Origin: Rhodococcus sp. (in: high G+C Gram-positive bacteria)
Lineage (GTDB): Bacteria; Actinomycetota; Actinomycetes; Mycobacteriales; Mycobacteriaceae
Direction: 5' to 3'
DNA length: 10,826 nucleotides
Assembly (NCBI GenBank): GCA_012515885.1
Contig: JAAYXN010000413.1
Location: forward strand, 1 to 10,826
A program made the translations under genes and the position numbers. Shown one piece after another: positions 1 through 5,894 of the stretch; position 1 is the stretch's first letter, and each line of letters begins with the position of its first letter. The notes beneath the pieces were generated by a model that was given only the letters and a program-made list of their open reading frames with translations, made no database searches and was not told the origin of the DNA.

Positions 1-1170
1 CTCACGTTGGCGGCCGCTACAGCGGCCACCATCACCGTCGGTTCCGCATCTGCGGCACCCACTTCGGAAACATTCCTGCCCGCCCCCACCGGCCCGTCGC
101 CGGTCGGTGTCACCACGCTGCGCCTGGTCGACAACGACCGCCAGGACCCGTGGACACCCGGCGAGCTGCGCGAAGTACCCGTCACGGTGCACTACCCCGC
201 CAGCGCGGTCGAGGGCTATGACACCGCCTCCTACCTGCCGACTGAGCCCGGTGCGGCAGTGGGCGCACTGCCACCTGAACTGGTCGACGCTGCGCAGACC
301 CGTACCAACGGCCACTACAACGCGCCCGTCGCTGCCGGAGCGCATCCCGTCGTGCTGTTCTCCCCCGGCTACCAGGTGCCGCGTTTCCTGTACACGATCC
401 AAGCCGAATCGCTCGCGAGCCGCGGCTACGTCGTGATCAGCATGGACCACCCTAAGGACGGGCTGGTCTCGGTGTTCCCCGACGGGCGCACTGTCCCGGG
501 CGGCGTCGCCGATTCCTACACCGACGCGGGCCTGAAGAAGGCGATCGATACGCGCATCGCAGACGCACAGCTTGCTATCGACGCTGCAGAGACCCTGTCC
601 GTGGGCGGCAACCCGGACGCTGACTCACGTGTCCTTCCCGCCGGACTGAACGGCAACATCGACGCGAGCCGTGTCGGCATTTACGGACACTCGATCGGCG
701 GCGCCACTGCCACCGAGGTTGCCCGCATTGATCCCCGCGTCGCTGTGGCAGTCAACGTCGACGGCGCCCTGTTCTACGGCAACGATGCCTCCCCCGTCGT
801 TACCGACGGCGCATCAACACCGATGCTGCACCTGGTCACCAAGATTCACGCCGACGACGAGTCCGGTAAGGAACGTTTCTGGAACCAGTACTTCGACACG
901 CCTCGCGGCTGGAGCAAGGTCTATGCCCTCGCTGACACCGGGCACATCAGCTTCACGGACTTTGAACACTTTGTGCCGCAGTGGGTTCCGGATCTGCCCG
1001 GCATGGACATGCCCGGCGGTTTCACGCTCGGCACTGCGCCGCGCGCCGAGGTTATCCGCACCACCACCGATCTGACAGCAGCGGGCTTCGACCGATTCCT
1101 GCGCGGCCAGGCCGCTCCAGTCCTCGACAACCCGATGCTGCAGTACCCACTGATTTCCCCAGTGGGCTAG
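1..1170 (+). CDS. Secreted PAF-acetylhydrolase-like alpha/beta hydrolase (5' partial)
   Basis: Probable exported serine esterase or lipase with an alpha/beta hydrolase fold. The frame is open to the left edge, and the first ~17 codons are a hydrophobic Ala/Thr-rich stretch ending SASA|AP, which looks like the second half of a signal peptide, so the true start lies outside the window. Counting from base 1, the nucleophile elbow GHSIGG puts Ser at codon 231 (691-693). The likely acid is Asp254 in NVDGALF and the likely base is His315 in DTGHISFTDF. The 23-residue Ser-Asp spacing and the HxSFTDF motif resemble plasma/type II PAF acetylhydrolases, and the fold precedes these with VVLFSPGYQ. The substrate is not determinable; acyl esters or lipids outside the membrane are an inference. 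A TTG at position 7 is in frame but would cut the signal peptide. The gene ends just before a strong hairpin. Confident on fold, moderate on subfamily. Confidence 0.85.
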   Translation, partial: LTLAAATAATITVGSASAAPTSETFLPAPTGPSPVGVTTLRLVDNDRQDPWTPGELREVPVTVHYPASAVEGYDTASYLPTEPGAAVGALPPELVDAAQTRTNGHYNAPVAAGAHPVVLFSPGYQVPRFLYTIQAESLASRGYVVISMDHPKDGLVSVFPDGRTVPGGVADSYTDAGLKKAIDTRIADAQLAIDAAETLSVGGNPDADSRVLPAGLNGNIDASRVGIYGHSIGGATATEVARIDPRVAVAVNVDGALFYGNDASPVVTDGASTPMLHLVTKIHADDESGKERFWNQYFDTPRGWSKVYALADTGHISFTDFEHFVPQWVPDLPGMDMPGGFTLGTAPRAEVIRTTTDLTAAGFDRFLRGQAAPVLDNPMLQYPLISPVG

Positions 1171-1185
1171 GCAGAATCAGGCAAA

Positions 1186-1219
1186 GAGGCGGTGGGATAT
1201 TTGGATATCCCACCGCCTC
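1186..1219. terminator. Bidirectional intrinsic-type terminator hairpin between convergent genes
   Basis: A perfect 15-bp inverted repeat (1186-1200 with 1205-1219) encloses a TTGG loop. It lies in the 68-bp gap between the hydrolase stop (1170) and the stop of the converging ABC permease gene (1239). On the plus strand it is followed by GTTTGTCG, and on the minus strand by TTTG, so the U tracts are short, as is usual in high-GC actinobacteria. Its position suggests it ends transcription from both sides. Confidence 0.8.
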
Positions 1220-1238
1220 GTTTGTCGTCGCGTGCTGC

Positions 1239-2021
1239 TCATTCCCACCGGAAGAACAGGCCCGCGGTTCCGGCACCGACAACCACTGCGGCAAGCAGGC
1301 ACAGCAGCGATACCGGGTTGATCGCGGTACCGGCCCACGCGTCACCCAGCGCGTCTACCGCTGCACCCACCGGCAGCCACGCTCCAACATCACCGACCGC
1401 GGTGGGCAGAGCGTCGCGGCCACCGAACATCCCGCCGAGCGCGCCGATACCCAGGAAACCAACCAAACCGATCGCGACCGCCGAGTTGGGTGTGGGCGCC
1501 AACGCGGCGACTATCATTCCCACCCCGTACATCGCGGCCAACGCGAGAGCAAGAACACCCACGGCGCCGGCGATATTGACCGGCAGGTTGGCGTCGAACA
1601 CGATGATCGCGAATATCAGCGCCACCGCGATACCGATGATTGCCTGGATCATGCTGACCAACGCCTGCGCTACCAAAACCATGAACGGCGACGCGGGCGT
1701 CACACCCAATCTCCGCAGAATTCCTGAGCGGCGATAGTAGGCCAAAAAGCTCGGCATATTGATGATGCCGATAGCGCCTAACACCATCACGAACACGAGC
1801 GGCAGGACGTAAATATCGAGTGCCGTTCGATCATTGACGATGACCTCTGACGAAGCAGCCGACGCGCTGGTCAGCAAGATCAACAGCGGCAAGCCAATCG
1901 GCACGATCAGCCCGGCGGTATCGCGGATCACCATTTTCGCTTCGCATACGGTGAGGATGAACAGTGATCGCAAGCCGGGACGCGCGGCCGCGTAGTTTTC
2001 GGTGCTGGTCACAGTGGTCAT
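1239..2021 (-). CDS. ABC-2 type transporter permease
   Basis: Membrane half of an ABC exporter, 260 residues, about six membrane segments (roughly 36-54, 69-89, 113-142, 148-174, 181-199, 236-257). Between the second and third segments it has the cytoplasmic coupling stretch YYRRSGILRRLGVTPASP, typical of ABC-2 permeases (the usual form is E-x-x-x-G-T-L-x-x-L-x-x-T-P). The start ATG at 2021 overlaps the stop of the ATPase gene by 4 bp (ATGA) and has a good ribosome binding site, GGAGGAAG, about 5 bases upstream. With the ATPase it should form a homodimeric-permease exporter in the cytoplasmic membrane. The cargo cannot be read from sequence; drug, antimicrobial peptide or lipid export are all possible. 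The divergent two-component system is the likely regulator. Confidence 0.9.
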   Translation of the reverse strand: MTTVTSTENYAAARPGLRSLFILTVCEAKMVIRDTAGLIVPIGLPLLILLTSASAASSEVIVNDRTALDIYVLPLVFVMVLGAIGIINMPSFLAYYRRSGILRRLGVTPASPFMVLVAQALVSMIQAIIGIAVALIFAIIVFDANLPVNIAGAVGVLALALAAMYGVGMIVAALAPTPNSAVAIGLVGFLGIGALGGMFGGRDALPTAVGDVGAWLPVGAAVDALGDAWAGTAINPVSLLCLLAAVVVGAGTAGLFFRWE

Positions 2022-2761
2022 GCCACTTCCTCCGTTTCACGCCCGGTGAGGGCAACAAACGCGTCGTCAAGGTTCTCGGTGTTGGTCTGTGCCATCAATC
2101 CGCGAGGGGTATCAAGCGCAACGATCCTGCCGCTATCGATGAGTGCAACGCGGGCGCACAGTCGCTCCACCTCTTCCATCGCGTGACTAACCAACACAAT
2201 GGAGACGCCTTCGTCTTGAAGTTGTTCGATGGTGCTCCACATGCTGCGGCGCGCCTTCGGATCGAGACCTGTCGTCAACTCATCGAGAATGACGACGCGT
2301 GGGCGGCCGGCAAGAGCAAGCGCGATAGAGAGTCGCTGCTGTTGACCACCCGAGAGCTTCTCGAACATCACATTCGACTGCTCGGTGAGCCCCACCATCT
2401 CCAGAAGCTCATCCATGGGGCGTGGGTTGGGGTAAAAGCTGCGGTACAGCCGAACCAACTCCCACACGCGCAGCGCCCCATGCAGATATGCCTGCTGCAA
2501 CTGCACACCCAAGATTTGGCGTACGCGAGCTCGGTCCGATTGCGGATCGAGCCCCATCACCGTGACCGTCCCACTATCTCGTCGACGCAAACCCGCCAGC
2601 ATCTCCACCGTGGTCGTTTTTCCAGCACCGTTGGTGCCCAAGATGCCGAACGTCTCCCCCTGCTCCACCCGCAGGCTCACATCGACGACGGCAGGCTTAC
2701 CTCGATAACTTTTCGCCAAACTCTCCGCGAGAATGGCCGGACTCTTTTCGTTCCCAGACAT
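2018..2761 (-). CDS. ABC transporter ATP-binding protein (ABC-2 exporter ATPase)
   Basis: Cytoplasmic ATPase that powers the adjoining permease, 247 residues. Walker A GTNGAGKT is at 42-49 (Lys48), a Q-loop Gln lies near 87-90, the signature LSGGQ is at 136-140, Walker B VVILDE at 156-161 (catalytic Glu161), the D-loop follows, and the switch His193 is in SHAMEE. All catalytic residues are present. The residue after the Walker B Glu is Leu (DELTTGLD) instead of the common Pro. The short C-terminal tail matches drug-exporter ATPases of the DrrA/CcmA-like class. ATG at 2761 is preceded by TAACGT at a distance typical of leaderless transcripts. First gene of a two-gene operon with the permease. 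Confidence 0.93.
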   Translation of the reverse strand: MSGNEKSPAILAESLAKSYRGKPAVVDVSLRVEQGETFGILGTNGAGKTTTVEMLAGLRRRDSGTVTVMGLDPQSDRARVRQILGVQLQQAYLHGALRVWELVRLYRSFYPNPRPMDELLEMVGLTEQSNVMFEKLSGGQQQRLSIALALAGRPRVVILDELTTGLDPKARRSMWSTIEQLQDEGVSIVLVSHAMEEVERLCARVALIDSGRIVALDTPRGLMAQTNTENLDDAFVALTGRETEEVA

Positions 2762-2767
2762 ACCTTC

Positions 2768-2773
2768 ACGTTA
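2768..2773 (-). promoter_or_regulatory. Probable -10 box of the ABC operon (leaderless)
   Basis: TAACGT on the minus strand fits TANNNT. Its last base (2768) is seven positions before the A of the ATG (2761), so transcription would start at the start codon. There is no well-spaced Shine-Dalgarno sequence. No convincing -35 is visible; the 10-bp palindrome at 2791-2800 lies where it would be. Confidence 0.5.
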
Positions 2774-2790
2774 AGAACCTGGTGGTCAAA

Positions 2791-2800
2791 GCACATGTGC
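2791..2800. promoter_or_regulatory. Perfect palindrome GCACATGTGC, candidate operator
   Basis: A perfect 10-bp dyad in the 110-bp divergent region between the exporter ATPase and the histidine kinase. Relative to the predicted exporter start at 2761 it spans about -30 to -39. It is a candidate site for the NarL-type response regulator encoded next door. A 10-bp palindrome can arise by chance, so this rests mainly on position. Confidence 0.35.
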
Positions 2801-2858
2801 CAGAAGTAATCACGCAACACCATGACTTTCGGCAGGGGTACGGGGCAGCTGAACTCGC

Positions 2859-2864
2859 TACCGT
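2859..2864 (+). promoter_or_regulatory. Probable -10 box of the two-component operon (leaderless)
   Basis: TACCGT fits TANNNT, with its last base (2864) seven to eight bases before the ATG at 2872. There is no Shine-Dalgarno sequence in the intervening bases, which supports a leaderless mRNA and the choice of 2872 as the kinase start. Confidence 0.5.
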
Positions 2865-2871
2865 AGACGCT

Positions 2872-3972
2872 ATGCGCAAACCGACAGCGGACCTGTGGTC
2901 TGGCGTAGCGATGCTGGCGGTCACCGTCTCGGTCTGCGTGCCGTCGCTGCTCGGAGTCGGTGCTACCCACATCCCGCGCTGGCTGTGGGCGCTCATCTTC
3001 GCCATTTTTGGTGCCGGGCTGCTAGGCACTGTCGGCGCACTCTCGCGCCCGGTGGTTCATCGACTGAGTTATGGCGTCGCTGTCGCGTCAGCGTGGGTGC
3101 TTGTTCTCACCTCTCCGGTAGGACTCGTTCCGGTCCTTCTGGTGGTGACTGCAGCTGCCAGCGTCTACGTCGTACCGCTGTGGTGTGGACTCGTGGTCGT
3201 CGCGCTCAATACCGTCGTGGTGGCGCTGGCCCCGCCGCATCAAGGCGACGGGTTTCTCGGCGCGGCCATTCCCACTGGCTTTTACTTACTGATCCAACTC
3301 GCAAGTCTGCTCAGTACTACGGCGCTCGTCAGTGAACAGCGTCTACGCACGCAACTGACGGCAGCCAACGTTGAACTCCTCACTGCCAACATGCTGTTGT
3401 CGGAATCGGTACGAACCTCCGAACGCCTGCGCATCTCGCGCGAACTCCATGACCTTCTCGGTCACCAACTGACTGCGTTGACCTTGCAGTTGGAAACGGC
3501 GCGCCACGTTGACGGAGAGTCCAGTGCTGCCCACATCGACAATGCCAATACGTTGGCGCGAGAGCTTCTTCGCGACGTGCGCGCCACCGTCACACAGCTG
3601 CGCACACAGGCGCCGAACCTTCGGGAATCACTGGCGCACATCGCGCAGGGAATACCTGGACTGACCGTGACGGTCAACGTCGCCGACGATGTTGAGGTCG
3701 ACGAACCAGTCACCATGGCGCTACTCCGTGCCACTCAGGAAGTAATCACCAACGCCGTCAAGCATTCTCGCGGAGACGCCATCACCATAGACATCACTGC
3801 CAGCGATCAGGCAACTCAGTTTTCCGCACGCGATAACGGGGTGGGCGCCACGACACTGGTGTGGGGCAATGGGCTCACCGGACTCAAGGAACGTTTCGCT
3901 GAACTAGGCGGCACTGTTGACGTCGACGGCTCCTCCGGATTTCATGTGGCAGCGCAGGTGCCGCGCTCATGA
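2872..3972 (+). CDS. NarL-family sensor histidine kinase (HisKA_3 type)
   Basis: Membrane sensor kinase, 366 residues, which phosphorylates the response regulator encoded next. About five hydrophobic segments occupy residues 9-152 with little extracytoplasmic sequence, so it probably senses something in or at the membrane. A short linker follows (153-185). The dimerisation/phosphotransfer helix RISRELHDLLGHQL carries phospho-acceptor His193. The ATPase domain shows the N box EVITNAVKHS (Glu290, Asn294), the G1 box DNGVGA (321-326) and the G2 box GNGLTGLKER (332-341). The frame is open upstream to an ATG at 2782, but 2872 is preferred: it starts just before the first membrane segment and has a -10 box at leaderless spacing. 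The stop overlaps the regulator ATG by 4 bp. The signal is unknown; drug or envelope stress is an inference from the divergent exporter. Confidence 0.92.
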   Translation: MRKPTADLWSGVAMLAVTVSVCVPSLLGVGATHIPRWLWALIFAIFGAGLLGTVGALSRPVVHRLSYGVAVASAWVLVLTSPVGLVPVLLVVTAAASVYVVPLWCGLVVVALNTVVVALAPPHQGDGFLGAAIPTGFYLLIQLASLLSTTALVSEQRLRTQLTAANVELLTANMLLSESVRTSERLRISRELHDLLGHQLTALTLQLETARHVDGESSAAHIDNANTLARELLRDVRATVTQLRTQAPNLRESLAHIAQGIPGLTVTVNVADDVEVDEPVTMALLRATQEVITNAVKHSRGDAITIDITASDQATQFSARDNGVGATTLVWGNGLTGLKERFAELGGTVDVDGSSGFHVAAQVPRS

Positions 3973-4625
3973 CAGACAAGCCCTTACGCGTCGTCATCGT
4001 CGACGATCAAACTCTCGTACGACAAGGACTGCGAAGCCTGCTGTCTGTCAACGGGATTGAGGTGATCGGTGAAGCCGAAGACGGGCAGCACGGCGTCGAG
4101 GTCATTACCTCTACCCAACCTGATGTGGTGTTGCTCGATGTGCGTATGCCCCGCTACGACGGCATCTGGGCGCTCCAACGTCTCCGCGACATTGAATGCG
4201 ATATCCCCGTTCTCATCCTCACCACATTCGACGACGACAGCATCATCCTCGACGCAGTTCAGGCAGGTGCGCGCGGCTATGTGCTTAAAGACGTAACCCT
4301 GGAGCAATTGACGCATGCGGTCACCACACTCGCTGACGGCGGCACCCTGATTTCTCCCGCGATCACCGAGCGGGTTATTCGTGCGGTGCGGGCGGGCAAC
4401 GTCCTGCCGGAGGACTATGCCCTGCCCACCCCGGACCTCACCGAACGCGAAGTCGAGGTGCTACGTCTCGTGGCGCAGGGCTACGGCAATCGCCAAATCG
4501 CGGATGCGTTGTTTCTCGCGGAAGGCACCGTCAAAAACCATCTGTCTTCCATCCTCGCGAAACTCGGCACCCGCGACCGCACCAACGCTGTCCTCAAAGC
4601 CATCCGCAGCGGAATCTTGGGGTAA
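3969..4625 (+). CDS. NarL/LuxR-family response regulator
   Basis: Transcription factor partner of the upstream kinase, 218 residues. The receiver domain (about 6-120) has the acidic pair Asp12-Asp13, phospho-acceptor Asp57 in VVLLDVRMP, switch Thr85 and Lys107, all conserved. A linker leads to a LuxR-type helix-turn-helix at about 155-215, with LTEREVEVLRLVAQG, then NRQIADALFLAEGTVKNHL as the recognition part. The ATG at 3969 overlaps the kinase stop (ATGA), so translation is coupled. It most likely regulates the divergent ABC exporter and perhaps its own operon; the palindrome at 2791-2800 is a candidate binding site. The stop is only four bases from the stop of the converging gene at 4630, with no clear terminator between them. 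Confidence 0.95.
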   Translation: MTDKPLRVVIVDDQTLVRQGLRSLLSVNGIEVIGEAEDGQHGVEVITSTQPDVVLLDVRMPRYDGIWALQRLRDIECDIPVLILTTFDDDSIILDAVQAGARGYVLKDVTLEQLTHAVTTLADGGTLISPAITERVIRAVRAGNVLPEDYALPTPDLTEREVEVLRLVAQGYGNRQIADALFLAEGTVKNHLSSILAKLGTRDRTNAVLKAIRSGILG

Positions 4626-4629
4626 GCGC

Positions 4630-5100
4630 CTACCCGTAGAGCCGGTTGGCCGCGGAAATCATGGCGTGCAGGGCAGATTCGGTGGTGTCATCGCCAAGAC
4701 CAAACGCCCAGCCGGTGCGGCCACCGGCCTCGCACAGCAGCAGGGTTGCGGTGCGATCACCGAACGGCTGCTGATGGAACCCGAGAATCTCGATCGCACA
4801 CCCCGCGTCATACAGCAGGCCCGTCAACGCAGACATGGGACCGGACGCGGTAGCGGTTGCCCGGCGAATCGAATCACCAACGCCAAACGTCGTCTCATAC
4901 GTCCACTGGCCCAAGCCGCAGCGCTCCGCCGACCACGAACCCAACCGGATACGACCGGTAGGTGCATAGGTGTCACAGAACTGCCGCCACGACATCTCTG
5001 CAGCCTCTTCGCGCAAACCGCGCGGCAAGGTCAACGCAAAGAAACAGGACTCGGCATCCAACGTGTGGAAAGTGGAATCTGAAGCGGTGGAGGTAGTCAT
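4630..5100 (-). CDS. Stand-alone LeuA-type regulatory (allosteric) domain protein
   Basis: A 156-residue protein whose C-terminal half resembles the leucine-binding regulatory domain of 2-isopropylmalate synthase. GPMSALTGLLYDAGCAIEIL (87-106) matches the family's G-P-x-x-A-L start, and WAFGLGDDTTESALHAMISA (131-150) matches the W-G-V-G-x-x-x-x-x-x-x-A-S-L-x-A-V-x-S-A ending of LeuA. Residues 1-75 contain no TIM-barrel motif and no metal-binding HxH, so it should have no synthase activity. A role as a leucine-binding partner or modulator is inference. ATG 5100 is preferred over an in-frame TTG at 5136, because GGAAG lies 11 bases before the ATG, whereas the TTG falls inside a paired leader element. 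Transcription probably begins about 120 bases upstream, through a leader peptide rich in branched-chain codons. Other possibility: a distant ACT-like domain of unrelated role. Confidence 0.75.
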   Translation of the reverse strand: MTTSTASDSTFHTLDAESCFFALTLPRGLREEAAEMSWRQFCDTYAPTGRIRLGSWSAERCGLGQWTYETTFGVGDSIRRATATASGPMSALTGLLYDAGCAIEILGFHQQPFGDRTATLLLCEAGGRTGWAFGLGDDTTESALHAMISAANRLYG

Positions 5101-5108
5101 TGTGAAGA

Positions 5109-5191
5109 GGTCTTCCGATTTAGCGGGGAGGACCAACGCGTAGCAGAACGACCCACAGCGGGGGGTCGGTCCGAATCAGACCCCGCTGTGG
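5109..5191 (-). promoter_or_regulatory. Candidate attenuator: alternative RNA hairpins before the LeuA-like gene
   Basis: Read on the minus strand, a very stable hairpin pairs 5181-5191 with 5153-5163 (11 bp, CCACAGCGGGG with its complement), and its 5' arm lies inside the leader peptide codons. Its loop region holds GGACCGAC (5165-5172), which can pair with GTTGGTCC (5130-5137; 8 bp, one G-U). The overlapping segment GGTCCTCC (5127-5134) can instead pair 7 of 8 bases with GGAAGACC (5109-5116), which contains the only Shine-Dalgarno-like sequence for the ATG at 5100. The two pairings exclude each other. There is no U tract, so control of translation is more likely than intrinsic termination. 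These pairings were found by eye; energies were not calculated. Confidence 0.5.
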
Positions 5192-5217
5192 CGGACTACT
5201 ACGAGAATTCGCTTCAT
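5176..5217 (-). CDS. Putative leader peptide with Ile-Leu-Val-Val-Val run
   Basis: A 13-codon reading frame, MKRILVVVRHSGV then TGA, 75 bases upstream of the LeuA-like gene on the same strand. Five consecutive codons are for branched-chain amino acids (ATT CTC GTA GTA GTC) and the last sense codon is also Val. Actinobacterial ilv and leu leader peptides have similar runs followed by Arg. The peptide begins three bases after the predicted transcription start, so it would be translated from an almost leaderless mRNA, as in related attenuators. Its 3' half overlaps the 5' arm of the large hairpin, so a ribosome held at the Val codons would block that arm. Short frames arise by chance, but the combination of codon content, promoter spacing and downstream pairing argues against that. 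Confidence 0.6.
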   Translation of the reverse strand: MKRILVVVRHSGV

Positions 5218-5226
5218 GATGCTGCC

Positions 5227-5255
5227 ACTCTAGCCCTGACTCACTGAATCAGCAA
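5227..5255 (-). promoter_or_regulatory. Promoter of the leader peptide and LeuA-like gene
   Basis: On the minus strand, TTGCTG (5250-5255) and TAGAGT (5227-5232) are separated by exactly 17 bases. Transcription would start near 5220, three bases before the leader ATG at 5217. An imperfect dyad, CTGAnTCAcTGAnTCAG (5236-5252), fills the spacer and touches the -35 box, so it is a possible operator. Confidence 0.55.
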
Positions 5256-5299
5256 CTACAGACGAGCGACCCTCCCCGTGACCTATTGTCGAAAGAGCT

Positions 5300-5331
5300 A
5301 GTCAGTTGAAGCCAGTCAAGCGCACAAGTCA
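5300..5331 (+). repeat. Three AGTCA direct repeats upstream of the acetyltransferase
   Basis: AGTCA occurs at 5300-5304, 5314-5318 and 5327-5331 (steps of 14 and 13 bases), with an inverted copy at 5237-5241 inside the leader promoter dyad. They lie in the divergent region between the leader promoter and the acetyltransferase gene. They could be regulator half-sites, but five-base repeats are weak evidence. Upstream, TATTGT (5283-5288) is a possible -10 box for the acetyltransferase gene. Confidence 0.3.
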
Positions 5332-5354
5332 GGCACACACGACGCGAGAGAACG

Positions 5355-5894
5355 GTGGGGTCAGTGACGGTCCAGATCGATACGGCCGGGATCTGGGATT
5401 CCGAAGCGATAGCCGACGTCGCTGCAGCAACATTTCCGCTGGCCTGTCCCCCGGATGCTTCCCAAGACGACATCGCGGCGTTCATTGATGACGTGCTCTC
5501 TGCCGAACATTTCGCCGAGTACCTCACCGATCCGCGGCACACCATCCTCAAAGTCACCGAGAACGGCGCCATCGTGGGTTACGCGATGATCGTCGACGAC
5601 GAACCTGCTGATCCCGCCGTCGCGCAGTTCATTACTGCCCGGCCCACCACCGAAATCAACAAGCTGTATGTGGTGCCTGATCGCCACGGCAGCGGCATTG
5701 CCGCCGAGTTGATGGAGACGATCATCGACCGCGCTCACGCAGCAGGACGCGCCAGCCTGTGGCTAGGTGTGAACCAGAAGAACATGCGTGCCCAGCGCTT
5801 CTACGTCAAGCATGGCTTCACGCAGGCCGGAACCCGCAGCTTCGTGGTCGGCAGCCGTCGTCACGACGACTTCGTCATGCAGCGCGCCCTCTAG
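5355..5894 (+). CDS. GNAT-family N-acetyltransferase
   Basis: Cytoplasmic acetyl-CoA-dependent acetyltransferase, 179 residues (176 from the alternative GTG at 5364). The acetyl-CoA-binding motif A is INKLYVVPDRHGSGIAAELM, with the RHGSGIA pyrophosphate loop, and motif B is the NQKNMRAQRFYVKHGF stretch, where a Tyr and the KxGF ending are typical. The N-terminal third carries a helical FPLACPPDASQDDIAAFI region. Position and length suggest the counterpart of M. tuberculosis Rv2669. The substrate, a protein or small amine, is unknown. The start is uncertain: GTG 5355 has GAGAG four bases upstream, GTG 5364 has only a G-rich tract. The TAG stop overlaps that of the converging gene in a shared CTAG. 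Three AGTCA direct repeats lie upstream (5300-5331). Confidence 0.88.
   Translation: MGSVTVQIDTAGIWDSEAIADVAAATFPLACPPDASQDDIAAFIDDVLSAEHFAEYLTDPRHTILKVTENGAIVGYAMIVDDEPADPAVAQFITARPTTEINKLYVVPDRHGSGIAAELMETIIDRAHAAGRASLWLGVNQKNMRAQRFYVKHGFTQAGTRSFVVGSRRHDDFVMQRAL

Noticed and set aside
981..1737. Long open frames on the plus strand opposite the ABC permease and across its terminator
   Set aside because: Arg/Thr/Pro-rich shadow translations of the real gene, crossing a strong terminator, with no recognisable domain.
2782..2871. N-terminal extension of the histidine kinase from ATG 2782
   Set aside because: It would cover the probable promoter and adds polar residues before the first membrane segment; 2872 has a -10 box at leaderless spacing.
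4620..4635. Small hairpin GGGTA-N6-TACCC between the convergent stops at 4625 and 4630
   Set aside because: Only five base pairs and no T run; too weak to call a terminator.
4381..5082. Plus-strand frame of 233 codons over the regulator end and the LeuA-like gene
   Set aside because: Out-of-frame reading of the response regulator followed by antisense of the LeuA-like gene; composition is typical of a shadow frame.
5101..5136. TTG start at 5136 for the LeuA-like protein, adding 12 residues
   Set aside because: It lies inside a proposed pairing segment, has no ribosome binding site, and the added residues have no family similarity; ATG 5100 is better placed.
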